Source of the DNA: Sphingopyxis sp. BSN-002
Lineage (GTDB): Bacteria; Pseudomonadota; Alphaproteobacteria; Sphingomonadales; Sphingomonadaceae
Assembly (NCBI RefSeq): GCF_022024275.1
Contig: NZ_CP091804.1
Span: 1,426,001-1,490,000 of the forward strand
Direction: 5' to 3'
Length of the DNA: 64,000 bases
Position numbers and translations under genes: made by a program. The notes under the pieces were generated by a model. It saw nothing but the letters and a program-made list of their open reading frames with translations. It had not been told where the DNA came from and did no database searches. Of the stretch, positions 44,052-52,375 are shown piece by piece; the stretch's first letter is position 1, and each line of letters starts with the position of its first letter.

Positions 44052-44596
44052 TGCGGGCGGCGCTGGCCCTGGCCCTGTTGATGGTCACCGCGCCCGCCAA
44101 CGCTGCATCCCGGATGGTTACGTCGCCGCAGATGCTGCCTGTGGAGCATGCCCAGCCGCGTATCTTTCTGGCCGGCAGTATCGACATGGGGAGAGCGACC
44201 GACTGGCAGGCTGATCTGGTAAAGTCGCTTGCCGACCTCGACGTCCTGTTTCTCAATCCGCGCCGGCCTGACTGGAATCCCGACTGGAAACCCGTTGCGA
44301 GCGAGCCCGAATTTCGACGGCAGGTCGAATGGGAGCTGGCGGCGCTTGAATCCGCGGACATCGTCGTGATGTATTTTGCGCCCGGATCGCAAAGCCCCGT
44401 CAGCCTGCTCGAAACGGGGCTCCACGCGCGCGGCGGCAAATTGATCCTGCTGTGTCCCGAGGGGTTTTGGCGCAAGGGCAATGTCGATATCACCGCCGAA
44501 CGCTATGGCATCGAGCAGGTCGCGACGATGGACGAACTTGCAAAGGCCGTGCGCCGGCGCGTGCTGAACGCGACGAAGACAACGTCCGGGGAGTGA
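44048..44596 (+). CDS. Nucleoside 2-deoxyribosyltransferase-like protein with signal peptide
   Basis: The 182-residue protein has a hydrophobic leader ([15 protein letters not shown], residues 5-19) and then a Nuc_deoxyri_tr2-type domain: [49 protein letters not shown] and [18 protein letters not shown]. The Glu in the last motif matches the catalytic nucleophile. The leader is odd for a family that works on cytosolic nucleosides. The start overlaps purL by 4 bp, so a leaderless internal start cannot be excluded (Met23 at 44114). Confidence 0.75.
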   Translation: MMRAALALALLMVTAPANAASRMVTSPQMLPVEHAQPRIFLAGSIDMGRATDWQADLVKSLADLDVLFLNPRRPDWNPDWKPVASEPEFRRQVEWELAALESADIVVMYFAPGSQSPVSLLETGLHARGGKLILLCPEGFWRKGNVDITAERYGIEQVATMDELAKAVRRRVLNATKTTSGE

Positions 44597-44603
44597 GAGG
44601 CGT

Positions 44604-45338
44604 ATGAGCATCCATGTCGGCGTCGGGGGCTGGACCTTCGAACCGTGGCGCGGCCCTTTCTATCCCGCCGGCCTCGCTCAGAAGCGCGAGCTCGAATATG
44701 CCGGGCAGCATCTGACCGGGATCGAGATCAACGGCACCTATTATGGCAGCCAGAAGCCTGAGAGCTTCGCCAACTGGGCGGCATCTGTCCCCGACGGCTT
44801 CCGTTTCAGCGTCAAGGCGTCGCGTTTTGCCACGAACCGCAAGATACTGGCCGAAGGCGCCGGGTCGATCGAGAAATTCCTGACGCAGGGGCTGACGCGG
44901 CTCGGCGACCGGCTCGGCCCGATCCACTGGCAATTCATGGCGACCAAGAAGTTCGACCGCGACGATTTCGCAGGCTTTCTCGATCTGCTTCCCGAGACGC
45001 AGGACGGCCTCAAGCTCCGCCACGCGATCGAGGTGCGGCACGAGAGCTTCCGCGATCCTGCGTTCATCGACATGCTGCGCGAGCGCAACATGGCGGTGGT
45101 CTATGCCGACAGCGACGAATTTCCCTGCATCGACGAACAGACCGCCGACTTCACCTATGCGCGCCTCCAGCGTAGCCAGGAGGATGTCGAGACCGGCTAC
45201 ACCGAAGCGGCGCTGGATGGTTGGGCAAGGCAGGCGAAGGATTGGGCCAGGGGCGACCGCGACGTCTTCCTCTTCTTCATCGCCGGCGCCAAGGTCCGCA
45301 ACCCGGCCGCGGCGCAGGCGCTGATCGCGCGGCTATGA
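44604..45338 (+). CDS. DUF72 family TIM-barrel-like protein
   Basis: The 244-residue protein matches DUF72 by VGVGGWTFEPWRGPFYPAGL at the start, YAGQHLTGIEINGTYYGSQ, and FRFSVKASRFATNRK. GAGAGG before ATG 44604 is the ribosome binding site. The family is widespread and unknown in function. It lies 7 bases after the previous gene and overlaps the DUF3052 gene by 4 bp, so the run purL to DUF3052 is one operon. Confidence 0.93.
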   Translation: MSIHVGVGGWTFEPWRGPFYPAGLAQKRELEYAGQHLTGIEINGTYYGSQKPESFANWAASVPDGFRFSVKASRFATNRKILAEGAGSIEKFLTQGLTRLGDRLGPIHWQFMATKKFDRDDFAGFLDLLPETQDGLKLRHAIEVRHESFRDPAFIDMLRERNMAVVYADSDEFPCIDEQTADFTYARLQRSQEDVETGYTEAALDGWARQAKDWARGDRDVFLFFIAGAKVRNPAAAQALIARL

Positions 45339-45736
45339 CCGCCGGCTATTCGGGCACCCCGCTCGCGAAAAAGCTGTCGCTGAAGGACGGCCTGTCGGCC
45401 TGGTTTCACGCGATGCCGGACAGCGTGCGCGAAGAGATCGGCGAGATCGCGCTCGACGAACGCACCGCACCTGAAGCGGGATTACAGGCCGCTCATATCT
45501 TCACAACCGAGCGCGCAGAACTCGAACGGCTGCTGACCAGCCTCCGCACGCAGCTCGATCCCGCAGGCTTCGTCTGGGTGAGCTGGCCAAAGAAGGCCTC
45601 GAAGGTTCCGACCGACATCACCGAGGACGTCATCCGCGCCATCTGCCTGCCGATGGGCTGGGTCGATGTGAAAGTCTGCGCGGTCGATACGATCTGGTCG
45701 GGCCTGAAACTGATGATCCGCAAGGAGCTGCGCTGA
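45335..45736 (+). CDS. DUF3052 family protein
   Basis: The 133-residue protein has the DUF3052 features YSGTPLAKKLSLKDG at the start and FVWVSWPKKASKVPTDITED, then IRAICLPMGWVDVKVCAVD in the second half. ATG 45335 overlaps the DUF72 stop as ATGA. The terminator 5 bases after its stop ends the purL operon. Function unknown. Confidence 0.9.
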   Translation: MTAGYSGTPLAKKLSLKDGLSAWFHAMPDSVREEIGEIALDERTAPEAGLQAAHIFTTERAELERLLTSLRTQLDPAGFVWVSWPKKASKVPTDITEDVIRAICLPMGWVDVKVCAVDTIWSGLKLMIRKELR

Positions 45737-45741
45737 CAAGA

Positions 45742-45771
45742 AAAAAGCCCCGGTTTTCACCGGGGCTTTTT
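45742..45771. terminator. Bidirectional terminator between DUF3052 and coq4
   Basis: AAAAAGCCCCGGT at 45742-45754 pairs perfectly with ACCGGGGCTTTTT at 45759-45771 around a TTTC loop. The A and T runs give a U-tract on both strands, so it can stop the purL operon and coq4. Confidence 0.93.
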
Positions 45772-45774
45772 CGT

Positions 45775-46554
45775 TCAGGCCATCGCGGCCTTTGCCGCGA
45801 GGAAGTTGTACGGATCGATGCCGCGGCTGCGATAGGCCCGGTGCGCTTCCTGATAGAGCGTCGGCTCGCCGATGCCGAGGCGCGCGCGGGCGGCGTCGAG
45901 CGGTTCGGCGAGAAGCGAGCGGATGTCCTGCTCGATGATCGCCTTCGACGCCTTGCCGTGACGCTGGCCCTGACGGATCGCGCCCATCACCGGCGCGTCG
46001 CCCTTGACGCTCCGCTTCAGCTCGTAACCGCCGGCATAGGCGATGAAGAAATTGCCGTAATTGCCCGTCTGGCCATAGGTGAAGCCGAGCACGCACTGTT
46101 CGCCGAGCGCGTCGCGGCCATAGCCGGTCAGGATGTGGAACAGGTCGTGCGTGTCGCGCAGGCGGTTCGCATACCACTGGATCTGGTCGTCGAACTTCGG
46201 GCGGCCCATCTTGTCGGCTTCGGCGACAAGCCCCGCGGCCGACAGGCCTTCGCGGCGCATGAACGTGACGTAGGCATGGCCGACCGTGCCCTCGGGCAGC
46301 TCGTCGATCCAGCTGTGGTCGTCGAGCAGGTCGGGCAGATAGGGCTCGCTCGCCATCAACTGCCGGCCCTTTTCGCTTTCGACGAAGGCACGCGCATCGT
46401 CCATGAAGCCCTTGCGCGGCAGATTCTCGAAGATGTGGAAGACCTGTTCGGTGTCTTCCTTGTCCTTGATCAGCTTGCGGAAGTGGCCGAACGCCTTGAA
46501 CGGGCGGAACCTGGCGGGCTGACGATCGGGATGGGAGAAGATGGTCGGGATCAT
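45775..46554 (-). CDS. coq4: Ubiquinone biosynthesis protein Coq4 family
   Basis: The 260-residue protein has the Coq4 zinc site DTHDLFHILTGYGRDALGEQ (His-Asp-x-x-His then Glu) in its middle and FTYGQTGNYGNFFIAYAGG after it. Coq4 decarboxylates and hydroxylates the C1 of the ubiquinone ring precursor, or organises the synthesis complex. ATG 46554 is chosen over an upstream frame to 46728 that runs across the promoter. A palindrome with a -35 box lies 58-75 bases upstream of the start. Confidence 0.92.
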   Translation of the reverse strand: MIPTIFSHPDRQPARFRPFKAFGHFRKLIKDKEDTEQVFHIFENLPRKGFMDDARAFVESEKGRQLMASEPYLPDLLDDHSWIDELPEGTVGHAYVTFMRREGLSAAGLVAEADKMGRPKFDDQIQWYANRLRDTHDLFHILTGYGRDALGEQCVLGFTYGQTGNYGNFFIAYAGGYELKRSVKGDAPVMGAIRQGQRHGKASKAIIEQDIRSLLAEPLDAARARLGIGEPTLYQEAHRAYRSRGIDPYNFLAAKAAMA

Positions 46555-46607
46555 GGCGGCTCTCTTTTGCGAACTCGTGCGAATCATCTGATGCTGTGGA
46601 AATAGCA

Positions 46608-46629
46608 TTACTGACATAGATGTCAATAA
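46608..46629 (-). promoter_or_regulatory. Operator-like palindrome at the coq4 promoter
   Basis: TTACTGACAT at 46608-46617 and ATGTCAATAA at 46620-46629 form an inverted repeat with one mismatch around AG; the core TGACAT/ATGTCA is perfect. On the minus strand TTGACA at 46626-46621 is a perfect -35 box, with a weak -10 (TATTTC) 16 bases on, so the palindrome lies over the promoter. This is typical of a TetR-type repressor site; no such regulator is in the window. Confidence 0.55.
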
Positions 46630-46711
46630 CCGTTTAACGGCTGCAACAAACTCCTCGACGCCCCTCAAGCGGCGCGATACCCCTGCGTGATCGGCCGAAG
46701 GGGGAACCGGC

Positions 46712-47968
46712 ATGGAAACGCAGGACACAGCAACGCGCTACGAAAGCCTCGACGCGATCCGCGGTGTCGCGGTGATGGGGATATTGGCGATGAATATCGT
46801 CGCCTTCGCCCTGCCCTTTGCAGCCTACGTCAATCCGGTAGCGGGCGGACCGGTCGGAAATCTCGACCTTGCGACCTGGTTCTTCAACTTCATCTTCATC
46901 GATTCGAAGATGCGCGGGCTTTTCTCGATGCTGTTCGGCGCGAGCACCTTGCTCGTGATCCGGAGCGCGGAAGCGGGCGGACGCAGCGCCGCCGGCACGC
47001 ATTATTCGCGGATGATCTGGCTCGCGCTCTTCGGCCTCGTCCATTTCTACTTCATCTGGTTCGGCGACATCCTCTTTCTCTATGCGCTGTGCGGACTGCT
47101 GCTTTTCGCGTTCCGCAACCTGTCGGTGAGGGCACTGGTGACCTGGGCCGTCGCCTTCTTTGTCGTTGCGATCGGTTTCCTCGGTTCGGGGTGGCTGATG
47201 TTCGCTCTCGCCGAGGCGGGGAAATTGCCTCCCGAGGCGATGGCGCAGGTTCGCGAGAATCTGGCCACCATGAACGCCGACATGGGACCGGGCGCCGCAA
47301 GCTATGCAAGGGACGTCGCGCTGCACCTCGGCGGCTATTGGCAGATCGTTGCGGACAAGCTGGGCGAGAAGGCGGCCGAGCCCTTCATTCAGGCGCTGAT
47401 GTTCCTGTGGGAGACGATGGGGTTGATGCTGATCGGAATGGCGCTGTTCAAATCGCGCATGCTGACCGGTGAATGGGAAGCCGCACGCTATCGCAAATGG
47501 GCGCTGATCGGCTTTCTGATCGGGATTCCGCCGCTTCTCGGTCTTGCATGGTATCAGATCGATAACGGATTCAGCGCGGTGTCGACGTTCGGCGCCTCGC
47601 TGTCGCTATCGTTACCGTTCGACGTCGCGATGACGATCGGCTGGGCGGCGCTGATCATGCTGTTGATCAGGACCGCCGCAAGCGATGCCGTTCGCGCGCG
47701 GCTCGCGGCGACCGGGCGCATGGCCTTCACCAATTACCTGACGACCTCGATCGTCATGACGACAATCTTTTACGGCTATGGGCTGGGTCTGTTCGGCAGC
47801 GTCGGGCGCAGCGCGCTCTATCTCTTCTGCTTCGGCATGTGGGCGGCGATGCTGCTCTGGTCGAAACCCTGGCTCGACCGCTTCCACTACGGCCCGCTGG
47901 AATGGATATGGCGCAGCCTGTCGCGCCGGAAACTCCAACCGATGCGAAAGCCGGTTCCGGTTCAGTAA
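46712..47968 (+). CDS. DUF418 family membrane protein (YeiB-like)
   Basis: The 418-residue protein has about ten hydrophobic segments and the DUF418 features YESLDAIRGVAVMGILAMNI at the start, SMLFGASTLLV and, near the end, ATGRMAFTNYLTTSIVMTTI. The family may be a transporter or an acyl transfer protein of the OafA-like fold; nothing here decides. It converges with the Hpt gene and overlaps it by 7 bases (47962-47968). Confidence 0.92.
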   Translation: METQDTATRYESLDAIRGVAVMGILAMNIVAFALPFAAYVNPVAGGPVGNLDLATWFFNFIFIDSKMRGLFSMLFGASTLLVIRSAEAGGRSAAGTHYSRMIWLALFGLVHFYFIWFGDILFLYALCGLLLFAFRNLSVRALVTWAVAFFVVAIGFLGSGWLMFALAEAGKLPPEAMAQVRENLATMNADMGPGAASYARDVALHLGGYWQIVADKLGEKAAEPFIQALMFLWETMGLMLIGMALFKSRMLTGEWEAARYRKWALIGFLIGIPPLLGLAWYQIDNGFSAVSTFGASLSLSLPFDVAMTIGWAALIMLLIRTAASDAVRARLAATGRMAFTNYLTTSIVMTTIFYGYGLGLFGSVGRSALYLFCFGMWAAMLLWSKPWLDRFHYGPLEWIWRSLSRRKLQPMRKPVPVQ

Positions 47969-48366
47969 CCGACGGCGCGGCCGAAGTTCGACGGACGGCG
48001 CTGGACGAGCGGATTTGCCTCGCGCTCGAGCGCTTCGAGCGTTTCCTCGAACAGCGGGCGCAGGGTCACGACGCGCGGCAGATATTCTTCGGGGCTGACC
48101 TGCGCCTCGACGCAGTGACGCGCGAACATTTCGATATCCTCGGCAAGCGCACCGAGTCGTTCGGCGCCGAACTGGCGCGCCTCGCTCTTCAGCGTGTGCG
48201 CGGGCATGACGAGGCCGCGCGCATCGCGTGCGCGCATGGCTTCCTCGATGACGGCGACCGACTTGGTCCCGTCTTCGCGAAAATAGCCCAGAATCCGGAC
48301 AAACGCGGCACCCAGCTGGGCGCGCGTCGCGCGAAATTCATCCCAATCGACCAGGATCTCGTCCAA
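47962..48366 (-). CDS. Histidine phosphotransfer (Hpt) domain protein
   Basis: The 134-residue protein is a stand-alone Hpt domain. Its phosphorylatable His57 lies in MPAHTLKSEARQFGAERL, which matches HxLKGxxxxxG except that Ser replaces the Gly. It would pass phosphate between a hybrid kinase receiver and a response regulator. The hybrid kinase at 14184 is one possible donor in this window. It may be transcribed alone; the tail after residue 115 (LVQRRPSNFGRAVGY) is polar. Confidence 0.85.
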   Translation of the reverse strand: MDEILVDWDEFRATRAQLGAAFVRILGYFREDGTKSVAVIEEAMRARDARGLVMPAHTLKSEARQFGAERLGALAEDIEMFARHCVEAQVSPEEYLPRVVTLRPLFEETLEALEREANPLVQRRPSNFGRAVGY

Positions 48367-48482
48367 TGCCCTGTTCCTCGGTGTTCAAATGGTCCTTGGT
48401 CCCGAAGCGCTCTATGCGCTGAAGTCGGTAAAAAAGAGGTTACGCCGCCGCGCCTGTAGCGCGAAAGCCGACCCGTTTTGGG

Positions 48483-48698
48483 TCAATCGCGGCGGACGCG
48501 CCAGCTTCCCGCGGATTCATCGCTCAACTGCCAGCCATGTTCGCCCGCCAGCGCCGCGATTTCGCGCGCCGCCTGCGGGTCGTCGGCGAGCAACAGGACG
48601 TCGCGCGCGTCGCGCATCGCACGCGCCAGCCGTAGCGCCGGCCAGGGACAGCGCATTCCGCGTGCATCGACCACGAGGGCCGATCCGTCATTCGTCAT
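48483..48698 (-). CDS. TusA-like sulfur carrier protein
   Basis: The 71-residue protein has the TusA fold signature ALVVDARGMRCPWPALRLAR with the persulfide Cys17 in CPWP (usual form CPxP). It overlaps the end of der by 11 bases (48688-48698). TusA-like proteins carry sulfane sulfur for tRNA thiolation or other uses; a redox or cofactor role is equally possible for this short form. Little else can be said. Confidence 0.85.
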   Translation of the reverse strand: MTNDGSALVVDARGMRCPWPALRLARAMRDARDVLLLADDPQAAREIAALAGEHGWQLSDESAGSWRVRRD

Positions 48699-50076
48699 AG
48701 GGGTTGCGCGAATTGCGGAAATTCAGGCGCACCGGAACGCCCTGGAACCCCAGTTCCTTGCGCATGCCGTTCACGAGATAGCGCTCATAGCTGCCCGGCA
48801 GGGCATCGGTGCGACTGCCGAAGACGACAAAGGTCGGCGGGCGGGTACGCGCCTGCGTGATATAGCGCAGCTTGATGCGCTTGCCGCCCGGCGCCGGCGG
48901 CGGGTTGGTCTCCACCGCGCCCTCGAACCAGCGGTTTAGCTTTGCGGTCGAAACGCGGTTGGTCCAGATCGCGCGTTGTTCGAAGGCGACGCGGACCAGC
49001 GTGTCGATCCCTTTGCCCGTCGCGCCCGAAATGCTGAGCACCGGCACGCCCTTGACCTGGCTGAGGCCGTCGTCGAGCGCCGTGCGAACGCCGTTATAGA
49101 GCGCCGACGGATCTTCGGCGACGTCCCATTTGTTGAGCGCGACGATCAGCGCGCGGCCTTCCTGCAGCACCCGGTCGGCAATGCGCAGGTCCTGCGCCTC
49201 GAGGCCTTTGGTCGCGTCGAGCAGCAGCACGACGACCTCGGCAAAATCGACCGCGTGCAGGGCGTCGGCGACCGACAGCTTCTCGAGCTTGTCCTGCACC
49301 TTCGCGCGCTTGCGCATCCCGGCGGTGTCGAACAGCTGGATCTCGTGGACCTCGCCGTCATTTTCCCACTGCCAGTCGACGCGGATCGAATCGCGGGTGA
49401 TGCCGGCCTCGGGCCCGGTGATCAGCCGGTCCTCGCCGATCATCCGGTTGATCAGCGTCGATTTGCCGGCGTTCGGGCGACCGACGATCGCGAGCTTCAT
49501 CGGGCCGAGCGGCGCGTCCTCGTCCTCATCGCCCTCAAAGGTCGGCGGCGCGGCGGCCGCAGCGTCGGCATCGAATCCCTCGACGATCGGACGTAGCGCG
49601 TCGAACAGGTCGACGGTGCCTTCGCCATGCTCGGCGCTCAGCGCGATCGGATTGTCGAAACCGAGCGACCAGGATTCCATCAGGCCGTTCTCGCCCTGTC
49701 TCCCCTCGGCCTTGTTGACGAGCAGGATGATCGGCGTGTCCTCGCTACGCAACCAGCGCGCGATTTCCTCATCGAGCGGGGTCACCCCGGCGCGACCGTC
49801 GATCATGAACAGTGCGGCATCAGCCTCGCGCACCGCCTTTTCGGTCTGCACGCGCATCCGGCCCGGCAGAGTCGCCGCATCATAATCCTCGAAACCCGCC
49901 GTATCGACGATGGTGAATTTCAGGCCGAGCAATTCGCCGTCGCCCTCGCGGCGATCGCGCGTCACGCCGGGCTGGTCATCGACAAGCGCAAGGCGTTTGC
50001 CGACCAGCCGGTTGAACAGCGTCGATTTGCCGACATTGGGCCGGCCGACAATGGCGATCGTTGCGGATCGCGCCAT
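48688..50076 (-). CDS. der: GTPase Der (EngA), ribosome biogenesis
   Basis: The 462-residue protein has two GTPase domains, each with Walker A (GRPNVGKSTLFNRLVG near residue 10 and GRPNAGKSTLINRMIG near residue 205) and NKxD-like motifs (VNKAEG, NKWD). A C-terminal KH-like domain follows (LGFQGVPVRLNFRNSRNPY). It is needed for 50S ribosome maturation. The gene order yfgM-like, bamB, der is the same as in Enterobacteria. Confidence 0.98.
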   Translation of the reverse strand: MARSATIAIVGRPNVGKSTLFNRLVGKRLALVDDQPGVTRDRREGDGELLGLKFTIVDTAGFEDYDAATLPGRMRVQTEKAVREADAALFMIDGRAGVTPLDEEIARWLRSEDTPIILLVNKAEGRQGENGLMESWSLGFDNPIALSAEHGEGTVDLFDALRPIVEGFDADAAAAAPPTFEGDEDEDAPLGPMKLAIVGRPNAGKSTLINRMIGEDRLITGPEAGITRDSIRVDWQWENDGEVHEIQLFDTAGMRKRAKVQDKLEKLSVADALHAVDFAEVVVLLLDATKGLEAQDLRIADRVLQEGRALIVALNKWDVAEDPSALYNGVRTALDDGLSQVKGVPVLSISGATGKGIDTLVRVAFEQRAIWTNRVSTAKLNRWFEGAVETNPPPAPGGKRIKLRYITQARTRPPTFVVFGSRTDALPGSYERYLVNGMRKELGFQGVPVRLNFRNSRNPYDE

Positions 50077-50093
50077 GCTTCGTTCCTACTTTC

Positions 50094-50114
50094 GGAGCCG
50101 CGCAAAGCGGCTCC
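50094..50114. other. Stem-loop between bamB and der
   Basis: GGAGCCGC at 50094-50101 pairs with GCGGCTCC at 50107-50114 around a 5-base loop. No U-tract follows on the minus strand, where bamB and der are co-directional. It may slow decay or attenuate read-through into der; it is not a clean terminator. Confidence 0.5.
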
Positions 50115-50119
50115 CCCTG

Positions 50120-51457
50120 TTACCGCCAGGCGGTGATCCGCCCGTCGTCCGCGAGGACGTAAAGCGTGCTGTTCGCGACGATCGGCGACTGCGACAGCGG
50201 CGACTTGAATTCGGTCGTCGCGATCGTCGAGCCGTCGGCGGGCGAGAATTCGACGAGCTGCCCTTCGCTGTTGACCGCGATCAGCCGGCCTCCGGCCAGA
50301 ATCGGGCCGGTCCAGCGGATCGGATCCTTCTTCTTCTTTTCGGTCTCGACGCGGTAACGCGCAAGCTGCTGGATCCAGCGAACCTTGCCGTTGGCGCGCG
50401 AAACGCACAGCAGCTTGCCGTCGTCGGTCATCGCATAGACCCACTCGCCAACGACATAAGGCGTCGAAATGCCCGCGATCGAGATTTCCCAGAGGCGCTG
50501 GCCCGTGACGAGTTCATAGCTCGCCATACGGCCGCCCTGACCGAGCGCGAAGACGCGGCCACGGTCGATCACCGGATCTGCGTCGACGTCCGACAGCGTC
50601 GATACCGACAGCGCCATCGAGGTCCGCGCGAGCGCATCTTCCCAAAGGTCGCGGCCATTTTCGTAGCGATAGGCCTGGACCTCGCCCGACGAATAGCCGG
50701 CAACGATCGTCCCCTGGCCGGCGGCGGGCGAGCCCGCGCCGAAAATGCTGCCGGCTTCGAGCGACGCGGTCGCCTGCCACTGCACCGCGCCATTGGCTGC
50801 GCTGAGCGCGAAGATCTGGTTGTCCTGGCTGATCACGAAGACATCGCCGAAGGCCACCGTCGGGGCACCGCGCAGCGGGCCCGCGGGCTTGGACTTCCAA
50901 AGCACCGAACCGTCGGCGACGTTGAGCGCAGCGACGTCGCCCACGCCGCTCGTCGCATAGACGACCGTGCCGTCGACCGAGGCACCGCCACCGAACAGCG
51001 AATTCTTGAAATCCTTGCCTTCGCTGCCGATCGGGACGCTCCACAGCTTCGAGCCGCTGTTGGCGTCGAAAGCAGTCACGACGGCGTCGGTGTCGACGAC
51101 GAACAACTTTCCGCCGGCAACAACCGGCGACGAGGCGAGCCGCTGTTTGTTGGTGCTGCCCGTGACGCTGGCTTCCCAGATCTTGGAACGCGCCGCAGCC
51201 AGCGCTGGATGGCCGATCGACTTCGATGCGTTGCCACCCGATTGCGCCCAGTCGGCGTTGACCTGCGGTTCGGGCAACACGACGGCAATCGCGGCGGTCG
51301 CGTCGTCAACCTTGACGCTGTTGTCGTTCGACAGGATCGACACGCGCTGGCCGACGGTCGGGGTCTTGGGTCCGCCCTTGCCCTTGAACGCGCCGCAGCC
51401 CGCCAGCGGCAGCGCCAGCAGGATTGCAGCAGAGATCACATAATGCCGTTTCAGCAT
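50120..51457 (-). CDS. bamB: Outer membrane assembly lipoprotein BamB
   Basis: The 445-residue protein has a lipoprotein signal with LAGC lipobox (Cys21) and an eight-bladed propeller of PQQ-like repeats, as in LFVVDTDAVVTAFDANSGSK, VGDVAALNVADGSVLW and LLCVSRANGKVRWI. It scaffolds outer membrane protein insertion with BamA. ATG 51457 leaves one base after the TAA of the preceding gene. The lipobox fixes the start and rules out the longer frame to 51586. Confidence 0.95.
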   Translation of the reverse strand: MLKRHYVISAAILLALPLAGCGAFKGKGGPKTPTVGQRVSILSNDNSVKVDDATAAIAVVLPEPQVNADWAQSGGNASKSIGHPALAAARSKIWEASVTGSTNKQRLASSPVVAGGKLFVVDTDAVVTAFDANSGSKLWSVPIGSEGKDFKNSLFGGGASVDGTVVYATSGVGDVAALNVADGSVLWKSKPAGPLRGAPTVAFGDVFVISQDNQIFALSAANGAVQWQATASLEAGSIFGAGSPAAGQGTIVAGYSSGEVQAYRYENGRDLWEDALARTSMALSVSTLSDVDADPVIDRGRVFALGQGGRMASYELVTGQRLWEISIAGISTPYVVGEWVYAMTDDGKLLCVSRANGKVRWIQQLARYRVETEKKKKDPIRWTGPILAGGRLIAVNSEGQLVEFSPADGSTIATTEFKSPLSQSPIVANSTLYVLADDGRITAWR

Positions 51458-51458
51458 A

Positions 51459-52259
51459 TTATTTGGCTTCCTCAGTTTTTGCGGCCGCCGCTGCCCCCGG
51501 CGTGCCTTTCTGGTCCCCGGCAGCGCCAGGCGCTGCGCTCGTCTTGTCGGCTTTGGCGCTGTCTGCGGCGCGATCGACCACGGCATCCACGCCGAGCATG
51601 CCTGCCATCTGGACCGCGCGCGACTGCAGCGTCTTCGACACGCCCGGCAATTTTGCGATGCGGCCGTAAAGCGCGCCGGCCTTGTCGAACTGGCCCGACT
51701 GATAATAGGCGGCCGCGGTCAGCTCTGCCGCGCTGGCGAACCAGCTCGATTGCGGGTCCTTCGCGTCGACGATCGGTTTCAGCCGCGCGATCACGGCATC
51801 GGGCTTCAGCGTATCGAATTCGAGCGCGGTCTTGCGCACGAGCGCCATGTCGCGGAGTGACTGGTCAAGCCCGGTGTCGTCCACGACCTGCGCGAGAAGT
51901 GCGGTGGCGCCCTTCAGGTCGCCGGTCTGCGCCTTCATGTTCGACTGCTGGATCAGCGCCATGGCGCGATAGGCGGGATTTCCCTCACCCTCCAGTTTCT
52001 TGAGCGCGGCCGTCGCGGCGCGCGGCTGGTTGCCCTTTACCTGGTCGAGCGCGGCGATCAGTTCCTCGCCCTTCTCGCCACGCGAAACTTCCTGGCGATG
52101 GCCCCAATAGAGATAGCCGGCAAAGGCGATCAGCGCGGCGATGACGCCGCCGATGATCCAGCGCCCATAGTTTTTGGCAATGCTGTCGATCCGGTCCTTG
52201 CGAACCGCTTCGTCGACTTCCTGCAAAAACGCCGCATTGTTGTTCGGGCTCAGAGCCAA
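51459..52259 (-). CDS. YfgM-like membrane-anchored TPR protein
   Basis: The 266-residue protein has an N-terminal helix, one membrane segment (WIIGGVIAALIAFAGYLYW, residues 34-52) and TPR-like repeats (GNPAYRAMALIQQSNMKAQT, SAAELTAAAYYQSGQFDKAG), then an Ala/Lys-rich tail. YfgM in Enterobacteria is a SecYEG-associated chaperone factor. The start is TTG 52259: GGAGG stands 5 bases upstream and the family N-terminus follows. Together with bamB and der it forms the conserved cluster. Confidence 0.88.
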   Translation of the reverse strand: MALSPNNNAAFLQEVDEAVRKDRIDSIAKNYGRWIIGGVIAALIAFAGYLYWGHRQEVSRGEKGEELIAALDQVKGNQPRAATAALKKLEGEGNPAYRAMALIQQSNMKAQTGDLKGATALLAQVVDDTGLDQSLRDMALVRKTALEFDTLKPDAVIARLKPIVDAKDPQSSWFASAAELTAAAYYQSGQFDKAGALYGRIAKLPGVSKTLQSRAVQMAGMLGVDAVVDRAADSAKADKTSAAPGAAGDQKGTPGAAAAAKTEEAK

Positions 52260-52375
52260 TCAAACCTCCATAAACTCAAACCGGCTCCGGCCACATAGGC
52301 GTCCCGCCGGTCGCTTCCTTAGCGACGGCGCCGAAAAAGGCCAAGCGATTCACTTTGCGCGAAACGCCGGCCTCC

